Positions 1 to 6,384 of a stretch of DNA of 7,640 bases are shown here, piece after piece. Source of the DNA: Candidatus Methanoplasma sp. (GTDB taxonomy: Archaea > Thermoplasmatota > Thermoplasmata > Methanomassiliicoccales > Methanomethylophilaceae); the NCBI GenBank assembly GCA_031256615.1, contig JAIRQG010000136.1, forward strand, positions 1-7,640. Direction: 5' to 3'. Position numbers and translations under genes: made by a program. Below the pieces are notes generated by a model. The model did not search any database, had not been told where the DNA came from, and worked only from the letters and a program-made list of their open reading frames with translations. Each line of letters opens with the position of its first letter. Position 1 is the first letter of the stretch.

Positions 1-1
1 G

Positions 2-1468
2 AACGAGTCACGTGCGTCTTTCTATTCGATACGTGGGCCGGAGATCATGGGCAGGTTCTACGGACAGAGCGAGGAAAGACTCAGACAGATATTCAAGGAA
101 GCAGACGACAACGCTCCGAGCATAATATTTCTTGACGAGATAGACTCGATCGCCCCGCACAGAGACTCAACCCACGGAGAGGTGGAGAGGCGCGTGGTCG
201 CACAGCTTTTGACGCTCATGGACGGGATGGGCGGGAGAGGCGATGTGATAGTGATAGGGGCGACGAACAGAGAGGATGCGATAGATCCCGCCCTCAGAAG
301 ACCGGGCAGGTTTGACAGGGAGATAGAGGTAGGCGTCCCGAACATGGCCGGAAGAAAGAGCATCCTGGAGGTGCACACAAGAGGCATGCCGCTGTCGGAA
401 GATGTGAGGATCGAAGAACTGGCGGCTATGACCCAGGGATTCGTCGGAGCGGACCTGGCGTCTCTGGCCAGAGAGTCGGCGATGAAGTGTCTGAGCAAGC
501 ACATTTCGAAACTGGACCTGGATAAACCCGTGCCTCAGCCTGTGCTGGAAACGATGAAAGTGAGCATGGCGGACTTCGCCGATGCCCTTGCGGATATCGA
601 ACCGAGCGGAATGAGGGAGGTCTTCGTGGAGATACCGAAGGTCGGATGGAAGAACATCGGCGGCCTGGAGCACATAAAAGCAGAGATCGAAGAGGTGTTC
701 ATACCGACGGAGGGGCAAAAAGCCTTCGAGAGGCTGGGCATAGAGCCGGGGAAAGCGCTGCTGCTTTACGGACCGCCGGGAACAGGCAAAACGCTGATCG
801 CCAAAGCCGTCGCAAATGAGTCCGGCGCGAATTTCATATCAGTAAGCGGCCCTGAGATAGCCAGCAAATGGATGGGGGAGTCGGAGCAGGCGATAAGGAA
901 GATATTCAAAAAGGCCAAACAGATGGCGCCGTGCATAATATTCTTTGATGAATTGGATTCGATAGCCCCGACAAGAGGAGAGGGAGACTCTCATGCATGG
1001 GAAAGGGTGGTCGCACAGCTTCTGACCTCCATGGACGGCATCGAAAGCATGAACAGGGTCATGATAATGGCGGCCACCAACCGTCCGGATATGATAGACC
1101 CCGCGCTTCTCAGACCCGGAAGGATAGACCGCATGATACTCGTCGGAAAACCGGATCAGGAAGCGCGCAAGAGCATACTGAAGGTGCATACGGATAAAAT
1201 GCCGCTCAAAGGCGTCGATATCGAAGCAATCGTAAGAGCGACCGAAGGGTTCGTGGGCGCGGATATCGCAGCATTATGCAGGGAAGCGGGACTGTCGGCA
1301 TACCGCAGGGATAATTCCGCACAACATGTGACGGATAAGGATTTCAAAGATGCACTGAGCAGAGTGGGCCCGTCGGTGGACGAGTCCACATTCGAGAGAT
1401 ACGAATCATTGAGCAGAGAACTGAGGAAACTTCAGACAGGTTGGAAGGACCATCCATTCTATGGGTGA
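2..1468 (+). CDS. cdc48: Cdc48/VAT-type AAA+ ATPase, N-terminally truncated by the window edge
   Basis: This is the C-terminal 488 residues of a two-domain AAA+ unfoldase of the Cdc48/p97/VAT family. These hexameric cytosolic machines thread proteins through a central pore and often hand them to the proteasome. The frame is open from base 2, so the N-domain and the D1 Walker A are outside; family members are about 730-760 residues. Visible in D1: the second-region GPEIMG, an aromatic pore loop (RFYG), Walker B IIFLDEID near 121-144, the ATNR sensor and the RRPGRFDR arginine-finger segment. D2 is complete: Walker A GPPGTGKT at 771-794, pore loop KWMGESE, Walker B IIFFDELD near 934-957, sensor AATNRPD and LLRPGRIDR. 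The tail ends in HPFYG. The TGA stop lies five bases before a PRC-barrel gene, so the two are probably co-transcribed. The family call is certain; membership of the D1-D2 Cdc48 class rather than a one-domain class follows from the two ATPase modules. Confidence 0.96.
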   Translation, partial: NESRASFYSIRGPEIMGRFYGQSEERLRQIFKEADDNAPSIIFLDEIDSIAPHRDSTHGEVERRVVAQLLTLMDGMGGRGDVIVIGATNREDAIDPALRRPGRFDREIEVGVPNMAGRKSILEVHTRGMPLSEDVRIEELAAMTQGFVGADLASLARESAMKCLSKHISKLDLDKPVPQPVLETMKVSMADFADALADIEPSGMREVFVEIPKVGWKNIGGLEHIKAEIEEVFIPTEGQKAFERLGIEPGKALLLYGPPGTGKTLIAKAVANESGANFISVSGPEIASKWMGESEQAIRKIFKKAKQMAPCIIFFDELDSIAPTRGEGDSHAWERVVAQLLTSMDGIESMNRVMIMAATNRPDMIDPALLRPGRIDRMILVGKPDQEARKSILKVHTDKMPLKGVDIEAIVRATEGFVGADIAALCREAGLSAYRRDNSAQHVTDKDFKDALSRVGPSVDESTFERYESLSRELRKLQTGWKDHPFYG

Positions 1469-1473
1469 TTATA

Positions 1474-1713
1474 ATGGGAAACAGGATATTCAGCACAGAA
1501 CTTTTTGGTAAAGAGGTCGTGACAATAGCAGGGACATCGATAGGGATCATTGAGGACTGTGTTGTCGATACGGACCGCGGATCGATAAAATATCTTTTGG
1601 TGTCGACAGGAGGGAACGTGATCAGCGAACCGCACAAGGTGGATGAGAACGGCAGGCTGGTCGTCGAGACGGACCGTATAAGGATAGACGGGAACAGACT
1701 TGTGATCAACTGA
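1474..1713 (+). CDS. Small PRC-barrel domain protein
   Basis: The predicted protein has 79 residues and consists almost entirely of one PRC-barrel-like beta fold. It begins with a G-K-E-V element, then a turn before IGIIEDCVVDTDRG and the strand YLLVST, and it ends with a short strand pair around RIRIDGNRLVI. PRC-barrels are small beta domains found in RNA processing factors (RimM), photosynthetic reaction centres and many uncharacterised archaeal proteins, including the haloarchaeal cell-division proteins CdpB1/CdpB2. There is no signal peptide or membrane segment, so it is likely cytosolic. I chose the ATG at 1474 over an in-frame TTG at 1441 inside the upstream gene, because GGTGA sits just ahead of the ATG. 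It follows the Cdc48 gene by five bases, which suggests one transcript. Its last eight bases overlap the convergent elp3 gene. A second PRC-barrel gene lies at 5551. The specific function is unknown. Confidence 0.85.
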   Translation: MGNRIFSTELFGKEVVTIAGTSIGIIEDCVVDTDRGSIKYLLVSTGGNVISEPHKVDENGRLVVETDRIRIDGNRLVIN

Positions 1714-3256
1714 GGTCTTTGACCATATGCTGTCCTTCCAGAACATATCCGAGCGATCGGTAGTATTCTCTCACGCCGATGCCGCTTGTAACACGGACCC
1801 TTCTTTTTTTGTCAATCGCCGCAAGACGTTCCGCCTCGAGCATCAATTCTTTTCCGAACCCTCTGTGCTGCCAGTCCTCTCCTTTAGAGTTCAGGGATGC
1901 CATGCGTCCGAACACCTTTAATTCTCTGACAGTTGCGGTATCGGTGTCGTCCGTCCTCAGTCTTACATAACCGATGAGAGAATCTTTGTATTCAAGAGAG
2001 ATGAATCTCTCCGTGCCGCCGCTCGCCGGATATTCAAGGATCCTCTGCACGATAAGATCCGGATCCTCCAACGTCTCTCCGGTGTGTCCCACCTCTCTGC
2101 ATCTTATGCACCTGCAGGACATGCCGCGGGCAGCCATATTCTCCTTTACAAGCTGGCGGATGTTGCTTTTAAGGATCCCGGCGGCTATCTGCGGTGCCGG
2201 GATATCCCTTTGTATCCTCTGTATCCTGGCATATTCAGGGACGGCGGATTTCATCTTTGACAGGAGGTCCACGGCTGTATCAACATCGTATGGGATGTAT
2301 TCTCCCCTTTTCCACTCGTCAAAGAGTTCGGTCCCGGATATGACCAGAACGGGGTAGAATTTCAGCATGTCCGGACAGAAGTCCGGGTCGCTGAAGACGC
2401 GCCTGAAGCATTCGAGGTCTTTTTCGGGGTTCGAACCCGGGAGCCCCGGCATAATGTGATAACACACTTTCAGGCCATGGGCCTTGCACGACCTTGTGGA
2501 ATCAATGATCTCTTTTACTCCATGGCCTCTTTTTGACCTTGAAAGAACATCATCGTCAAGTATCTGGACACCGAGCTCCACTCTTGTAGCGCCGAGCTCC
2601 ATCGCCAGTTTGACCTGTTCATCGCCGAAAACATCGGGTCGGGTCTCGACGGTCAGGCCGACGCATCTGTGCTTGGAGGTCTCATTCTTATGCTGCGCAT
2701 CTTCAAGGCAGGACGAGTCCTCCCCGTTCATCGCGTCGAGACATCTCCTGATGAACCATTCCTGATATTCCCGGTCCCTTGACGTAAAGGTGCCGCCCAT
2801 GATGATAAGGTCTATTTTGTCGGTCTTGTGCCCTATCGCAGTGAGCTGATCCATCCTGTCCTTTACCTGAAGATACGGATCGAACATGTTCCGCTCTGCC
2901 CTTCTTGCAGCAGGCTCTTTCCCTGTGTATGACTGAGGGGAGCCGTTGTCGACCCCGCCGGGGCAGAAAGCGCACTTCCCGTGGGGGCAGGGGTGCGGCG
3001 AGGTCATCACCGCCACGACCGCCACGCCGCTCATAGTGCGCATCGGTTTCTTTATCAGGAACGGCTCAAGAAGCTTTCTGTCCTCCGGTGCCACTTCCTT
3101 CAGGATGCTTGAATTGGGTGGTACATCCGCAAGACCCAGCTCATCGCAGAGCTCTAATTTCATCCTCTGGATGTCCTCTCTGTCCTTGATGGCCCCATCC
3201 TTTATGGCAAGGATGATCCTCAGGCTGAGCTCTCTTGTCCTTTCTTCGGTGATCAT
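1706..3256 (-). CDS. elp3: Elp3-type tRNA uridine(34) acetyltransferase (radical SAM plus GNAT)
   Basis: This 516-residue protein matches the length and architecture of stand-alone archaeal Elp3. The family uses acetyl-CoA and S-adenosylmethionine to place a carboxymethyl group on C5 of wobble uridine 34 in tRNA. Residues 70-102 carry the family sequence PMRTMSG and the iron-sulfur motif CPHGKCAFC (Cys90, Cys95, Cys98), followed by GSPQSYTGKEP. The radical SAM barrel continues through IIMGGTF, VETRPD, RVELGVQ and MPGLPGS. Cys381, Cys383 and Cys386 (CRCIRC) fit the linker zinc site. The C-terminal GNAT domain shows the acetyl-CoA loop QHRGFG at 463-468 and ends GQHMVKDLS. The start is the ATG at 3256, which overlaps the upstream regulator's stop as ATGA. 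A longer frame to 3349 exists but lies wholly inside the regulator. No key residue is missing. The gene is probably translated by coupling from the regulator and is convergent with the PRC-barrel gene at 1474. Confidence 0.95.
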   Translation of the reverse strand: MITEERTRELSLRIILAIKDGAIKDREDIQRMKLELCDELGLADVPPNSSILKEVAPEDRKLLEPFLIKKPMRTMSGVAVVAVMTSPHPCPHGKCAFCPGGVDNGSPQSYTGKEPAARRAERNMFDPYLQVKDRMDQLTAIGHKTDKIDLIIMGGTFTSRDREYQEWFIRRCLDAMNGEDSSCLEDAQHKNETSKHRCVGLTVETRPDVFGDEQVKLAMELGATRVELGVQILDDDVLSRSKRGHGVKEIIDSTRSCKAHGLKVCYHIMPGLPGSNPEKDLECFRRVFSDPDFCPDMLKFYPVLVISGTELFDEWKRGEYIPYDVDTAVDLLSKMKSAVPEYARIQRIQRDIPAPQIAAGILKSNIRQLVKENMAARGMSCRCIRCREVGHTGETLEDPDLIVQRILEYPASGGTERFISLEYKDSLIGYVRLRTDDTDTATVRELKVFGRMASLNSKGEDWQHRGFGKELMLEAERLAAIDKKRRVRVTSGIGVREYYRSLGYVLEGQHMVKDLS

Positions 3257-3717
3257 TCGTTCTTTGCCCTCATGAGGGACTGGAAGTGGGCTACTGTCCG
3301 TCCGTAGTTCTCCATTGCCATATCGACATTCGACTCGGTAAAACTCCAAGCCTTGGACAGGTCTCCGTATCTGATCCTGTAGCCTTTTTTCATGGATCCG
3401 TCGAATTCCACATCGATGCTTTCCAGAAGGTCAATGGATTTCAGCTTGTTAATATGCCTGTAGATCGTCGGTTTCGTTGTTCCAAGCAGCGCGGCCAGCT
3501 CTTCGACGACCCACGCTTTGCTCATGTTGTTCATAAAAAAGTCCATAAAAAGTCTGTAGGGTACGCTGTCCCTGACGCTTGCCGCCGGCGTTTTGGGGTC
3601 ATATCCTTTTGGTATGTATCCGATCTGCACAAGGAAAGTCTCTGCGACTATGTCCCTGTCCATCACGGCGTTCATCGGGGTGTTGCTGACGACCTGCAGT
3701 TCAAACAGTGTACGCAT
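3253..3717 (-). CDS. Winged-helix (ArsR-like) transcriptional regulator upstream of elp3
   Basis: The predicted protein has 154 residues. Residues about 66-105 (from SKAWVVEELAALLG through TKPTIYRHINKLKS) form a helix-turn-helix with a recognition helix typical of ArsR/MarR-like winged helices, followed by a wing around VEFDGSMKKGYRIRYG. The N-terminal 60 residues and the C-terminal helix (SNVDMAMENYGRTVAHFQ) are probably dimerisation or sensing parts. I recognise no ligand motif or metal-binding cysteines. I chose the ATG at 3717 over a TTG at 3735, because the TATA-like box at 3748-3755 predicts transcription starting near 3727, which is downstream of the TTG. AAGGAG directly abuts the ATG, too close for a standard ribosome site. 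The stop codon overlaps the elp3 start, so the regulator and Elp3 form one unit. Autoregulation is plausible but is inference. Confidence 0.85.
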   Translation of the reverse strand: MRTLFELQVVSNTPMNAVMDRDIVAETFLVQIGYIPKGYDPKTPAASVRDSVPYRLFMDFFMNNMSKAWVVEELAALLGTTKPTIYRHINKLKSIDLLESIDVEFDGSMKKGYRIRYGDLSKAWSFTESNVDMAMENYGRTVAHFQSLMRAKNE

Positions 3718-3747
3718 CTCCTTATGCCGAATCAATAGTTAAGGTGG

Positions 3748-3755
3748 TATTTTAA
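3748..3755 (-). promoter_or_regulatory. TATA-like box for the regulator-elp3 unit
   Basis: On the minus strand this reads TTAAAATA in an A/T-rich patch within the 43-base gap between two minus-strand genes. Its centre is about 25 bases upstream of position 3727, giving a predicted leader of roughly ten bases before the ATG at 3717. This is a sequence-only prediction based on archaeal promoter spacing. Confidence 0.5.
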
Positions 3756-3760
3756 TTTGT

Positions 3761-4273
3761 TCAGACCATACCTTTAATGTCGTCCAACGCTTTGAGGACG
3801 CTTCCGAGAGGCATGACCGGAGATACTGGGATGCGCAGTATCTTCTTCACGGTGACCGCGATTATCGGAGCGCAGACAATGGCAAGCGCGCCGTCCCTCT
3901 CCGCCCTTACCGCCGCGATTATGGCATCTTCCACGGTTGATATCGGATACTCCCTGATGGCTATCTTCTTGTTTTCCAGTTCCATCGTCTTCGGAAGCGA
4001 CTCCATGAAAGTGGATGAAGCGATGACCGCGACAAAATTATCATCGCCGGATCTGGTGACAAGGTTCAGCGCACGGATGATCTGCCTCACTGTCCGGAGG
4101 TTAGGCTCTCGCCCCTCCTCGAGTATCTTGTACATTGTGCTCTGTGATATGTTGGATATGGAGCAGAATTCGCTCAATGACATCTCAAGTTCCTCATCAA
4201 GCATACTCCTGAACGCCTTCTGGAATCCGCCCTCTTCTCTGAGCATGCTTGAGATGATGTCCTCGATTGTCAT
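3761..4273 (-). CDS. XRE-type helix-turn-helix regulator in the thioredoxin operon
   Basis: The predicted protein has 170 residues. Residues about 31-70 (MSLSEFCSISNIS, then QSTMYKILEEGREPNLRTV) form a Cro/CI-type helix-turn-helix. Residues about 78-155 form an alpha/beta domain with strands FVAVIAS and KIAIREYP, then GALAIVCAPIIAV and VKKILRIPVSPV. The last part resembles in outline the PrpR N-terminal sensor fold (a strand, a helix, then a strand of the form IPVxPV), but this comparison is from memory and is weak. The ligand is unknown. The protein has two cysteines, Cys37 in the helix-turn-helix and Cys134 in the C-terminal domain. The ATG at 4273 overlaps the stop of the reductase gene (ATGA) and has AAGGA about seven bases upstream, so it is the last gene of a trxA-trxB-regulator unit. 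It may regulate that operon or other genes; nothing here decides. Confidence 0.85.
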   Translation of the reverse strand: MTIEDIISSMLREEGGFQKAFRSMLDEELEMSLSEFCSISNISQSTMYKILEEGREPNLRTVRQIIRALNLVTRSGDDNFVAVIASSTFMESLPKTMELENKKIAIREYPISTVEDAIIAAVRAERDGALAIVCAPIIAVTVKKILRIPVSPVMPLGSVLKALDDIKGMV

Positions 4274-5157
4274 TTCATGTCCTTTGCTCTTTTGGCGGCG
4301 TAGTGCCCTGCCGCCGCACCCTCGCCCACCGCTTTAGCCAACTGCCAAGGTTCGCCTGTAATGTCGCCGCAGGCGAAGACCCCCCTGACCGATGTCTCGA
4401 AACTGTTGTTCACCTTCAGGGTGTCATCCGTCTCCGGCATTACGCCGAGATCCAGTGCCAGATCCGAAGATGATTTTCCGCCAAGCTCTATGAAAACACC
4501 GTCGACTCCGATTTCAGGCCCCCCTGTCAAAAGCAACGACTCTACGTTCGCTTTGCCCCTGACTTCTTTCGGTGTCCCGGTGATAATTTTCACGCCTGCC
4601 CCCGACGCTTTATCAACGAGTCTCCCATCGGCCAATATTCTTTCGCTGACCCAATACACTTCCGAAGCGTATCTGGTCATGAGTTCTGACGATACAGCGG
4701 CTTTGGACTCATCGCCTATGACGGCGACCCTGAGCCCTTTGTAGAAATTGCAGTCGCATTCCGCGCAGTAGCTTACTCCTTTCCCCAGGAATTCCTTCTC
4801 CCCAGGTATGTTGAGCTTCTTTCTGGAGATCCCGGTGGCAATGATGACCGACCTGCAGACTATCTCCTCTCCGGATTCGGTCGTCACCCTGAAGAGATCG
4901 CCCTCCTTCGCTGCCGCGGTCACGTTCATGCCGATATGCCTGCATCCGAATGACAATGCCTGCTCCATTCCCTTTTCCAGCAGATCTGAGCCGTCCGCTG
5001 AGCCGGAGATCCCGAAGTAATTTTCAATATGGGCGCCGTGCAGCGCACTGTTCTGCAGTTTGCCGATGATCACGGTGCTCGCTTTTTTTCTGGATGAATG
5101 GATGCCTGCCTGCAGGCCTGCCGGCCCGCAGCCTATTATCACTACGTCGGTTGTCAT
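4270..5157 (-). CDS. trxB: Thioredoxin reductase-like flavoprotein with a divergent nucleotide-binding site
   Basis: This 295-residue protein has the class layout of a low-molecular-weight thioredoxin reductase, which passes electrons through FAD and a disulfide to thioredoxin. The FAD motif GCGPAG is at 9-14, with ATG at 107-109 and VFACGDI near 260-266. The redox-active pair is CAEC at 131-134, followed by Asp135, the usual catalytic acid position. An extra Cys136 replaces the common glycine. The NADPH domain (about 115-240) is unusual. The expected GxGxxA stretch reads GDESKA (148-153), and the position of the 2'-phosphate motif HRRxxxR reads SERILAD (171-177). This suggests the donor is not NADPH. 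Known precedents are the Thermoplasma acidophilum enzyme, reported not to use NADPH, and the F420H2-dependent reductase of Methanocaldococcus. The gene begins directly after the thioredoxin stop with no spacer and no clear ribosome site, so coupled translation is likely. Confidence 0.93.
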   Translation of the reverse strand: MTTDVVIIGCGPAGLQAGIHSSRKKASTVIIGKLQNSALHGAHIENYFGISGSADGSDLLEKGMEQALSFGCRHIGMNVTAAAKEGDLFRVTTESGEEIVCRSVIIATGISRKKLNIPGEKEFLGKGVSYCAECDCNFYKGLRVAVIGDESKAAVSSELMTRYASEVYWVSERILADGRLVDKASGAGVKIITGTPKEVRGKANVESLLLTGGPEIGVDGVFIELGGKSSSDLALDLGVMPETDDTLKVNNSFETSVRGVFACGDITGEPWQLAKAVGEGAAAGHYAAKRAKDMK

Positions 5158-5478
5158 TCACATCGTTTTAATGTATTCCATTATGTCTTCTTTGCTCCTC
5201 AACCCAACCAGAGTTTCTACCAGGACGCCGTCCTTGAACATCAGCAGGGTAGGGATGGCCCTTATGCCGAACCTCACAGATATGGCAGGATTCTTGTCAA
5301 CATTGAGTTTGGCCACTCCTGCACTTCCGCTCAGTTCATTCGAGAGTTCTTCGATTACAGGGGTCATCCTTACGCAAGGTCCGCACCACGGGGCCCAACA
5401 GTCAACCACTGCAATGCTGTTGTCGTCGACGAACTTGTCGAAAGTACTATCTGTTAATTCTGTCACCAAGATTTTCAC
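5158..5478 (-). CDS. trxA: Thioredoxin
   Basis: This is a 106-residue, single-domain thioredoxin, the usual family length. It carries the classical active site WCGPC (Cys32 and Cys35), the buried Asp26, and the cis-proline in AIPT at Pro76. The rest follows the fold: VAKLNVDKNPAISVRFGI, then LLMFKDGVLVETLVG and a C-terminal helix. It is cytosolic, with no signal peptide, and reduces protein disulfides. The start is a GTG at 5478. No ribosome site precedes it, but a TATA-like box is centred about 24 bases upstream, so the transcript is probably leaderless. It is the first gene of an operon with the reductase and an XRE regulator, so the reductase is the likely physiological partner. Confidence 0.95.
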   Translation of the reverse strand: MKILVTELTDSTFDKFVDDNSIAVVDCWAPWCGPCVRMTPVIEELSNELSGSAGVAKLNVDKNPAISVRFGIRAIPTLLMFKDGVLVETLVGLRSKEDIMEYIKTM

Positions 5479-5497
5479 CTAATTTGCCAACCGTTAT

Positions 5498-5505
5498 CAT
5501 TATAA
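5498..5505 (-). promoter_or_regulatory. TATA-like box for the thioredoxin operon
   Basis: On the minus strand the sequence reads TTATAATG, with its centre about 24 bases ahead of the GTG start at 5478. With archaeal spacing this places transcription initiation at or very near the start codon, which fits the absence of a ribosome site. The oppositely oriented box for the next gene begins only four bases away. Confidence 0.5.
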
Positions 5506-5509
5506 GGAG

Positions 5510-5517
5510 TTAAATAA
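5510..5517 (+). promoter_or_regulatory. TATA-like box for the second PRC-barrel gene
   Basis: The plus strand reads TTAAATAA here, about 25 bases before a predicted initiation site near 5539. The resulting short leader would contain the strong ribosome site GGAGGA at 5539-5544. The call rests on spacing and composition only. Confidence 0.5.
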
Positions 5518-5550
5518 GTTTAGAAGGCACAACAGGATGGAGGAGAGAGG

Positions 5551-5799
5551 ATGCTGGAGAACATCAACAACATAAAGGGGCTGGAGATTTACACTCCTGG
5601 CGGCATATTTGTGGGCGTTGTCGATGAGGTTGTTATAGATATGTTGAACATGAGCGTTGCCGAATTGTTCATATCAAATGCGAACCCGTCGCTTGTGGAT
5701 GAGAATGCTTCGATAGGCGTACCTTTCAGATGGGTCCAGAGCATCGGCGACATAATAATTCTGAACAGATTCCCGAACGAGAAGATCTGGTCATCATGA
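5551..5799 (+). CDS. PRC-barrel domain protein, CdpB-like
   Basis: The predicted protein has 82 residues and is a single PRC-barrel. It opens with a G-L-E-I strand, then GGIFVGVVDEVVIDM, the strand VAELFISN, and a closing segment GVPFRWVQSIGDIIIL. The closing pattern (V-P, a few residues, V-x-x-I/V-x-D-I/Y-I-I/V) is typical of archaeal PRC-barrel proteins such as haloarchaeal CdpB1 and CdpB2, which bind the division machinery around SepF and FtsZ. That similarity is recalled rather than computed. It has no membrane segment or signal peptide. The ATG at 5551 has a strong ribosome site (GGAGGA, six bases upstream). It is transcribed divergently from trxA, and its last six bases overlap the end of the convergent HD-domain gene. 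It is only distantly similar to the PRC-barrel protein encoded at 1474. Confidence 0.83.
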   Translation: MLENINNIKGLEIYTPGGIFVGVVDEVVIDMLNMSVAELFISNANPSLVDENASIGVPFRWVQSIGDIIILNRFPNEKIWSS

Positions 5800-6384
5800 G
5801 CCCGAGAGCCATCTGAGCCTCGGATATTCGCCGACGATGCCGGGAATGGCATCGAGGTCCTTGCCGTAGAGCTTTGAAAGCTCCCAATGAAGCGATTCCA
5901 TTCTTTCGGCGCCTCTCAGCGCACCTTTGTTCACCAGCCTCTCGACGGAATGCCTGTGGCTGATCACCCTGTCGTCGCTGACGAGGTTGTCAGCATGGGC
6001 AACGATCTTCTCCTCTATTGTCCTGGGCATATAATCTCCGGGCGGAAGCCCCATATCTCTTGCATCGACCTCGTCGAGACCCGCACCGGTGTGTTTTTTT
6101 ATGATATCGACAAGCTCCTTCGGGTACCCCATCTTACTGATGATCTCGCTTCCGACAAGGGCATGCGTGATGCCGTTGTCGACAGACCTCCCTATATCAT
6201 GCAGCAGAGAGCCAGCCATCACAAGTCTCCAGTTTGCATCGATCCTGCCAAGCATTGTTTCGGCAACAACGCCGACGGTGCAGCAGTGCACTATGACCCT
6301 TTGTTTGCAGCCGGCCTCTCTGAGGATCTGGATACAGCTTGGCTCATCAGGAATGTTTTTCGACAATCGTTTTCCCTCTTTCAT
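5794..6384 (-). CDS. HD-domain (HDIG) metal-dependent phosphohydrolase
   Basis: This is a 196-residue protein of the small archaeal HDIG family. The metal ligands expected for an HD fold are visible: His33 in VIVHCCTVGVVA, the His62-Asp63 pair in GSLLHDIG, His74 in GITHALVG, His98 in IIKKHTG, and Asp132 in KIVAHADNLV. Such proteins are phosphohydrolases acting on nucleotides or other phosphoesters; the substrate cannot be read from the sequence. It is the last gene of a unit with Trm56 and a winged-helix regulator. With the ATG at 6384 it overlaps trm56 by 38 bases. A TTG at 6366 is a serious alternative: it has GAGGGA upstream and gives a protein starting just before the conserved IPDEPSC segment. 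The 3' end overlaps the convergent PRC-barrel gene by six bases. Link to tRNA modification is by position only. Confidence 0.9.
   Translation of the reverse strand: MKEGKRLSKNIPDEPSCIQILREAGCKQRVIVHCCTVGVVAETMLGRIDANWRLVMAGSLLHDIGRSVDNGITHALVGSEIISKMGYPKELVDIIKKHTGAGLDEVDARDMGLPPGDYMPRTIEEKIVAHADNLVSDDRVISHRHSVERLVNKGALRGAERMESLHWELSKLYGKDLDAIPGIVGEYPRLRWLSGS

Noticed and set aside
58..1389. Long minus-strand open frames antisense to the Cdc48 gene
   Set aside because: They lie opposite a clearly recognisable AAA+ gene, show no known motif, and have the skewed composition expected of shadow frames.
1441..1473. TTG-initiated extension of the first PRC-barrel gene
   Set aside because: It lies inside the end of the Cdc48 gene, adds residues outside the domain, and the ATG at 1474 has a ribosome site just upstream.
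1804..1810. Seven-T run on the plus strand, about 90 bases past the first PRC-barrel stop, as a terminator
   Set aside because: Archaeal termination can use T-runs, but here it is fully explained by Lys codons (DKKRR) of elp3 on the other strand. There is no supporting second run.
3718..3735. TTG start adding six residues to the elp3-linked regulator
   Set aside because: The TATA-like box at 3748-3755 predicts transcription starting downstream of this codon, and the ATG at 3717 is in better position.
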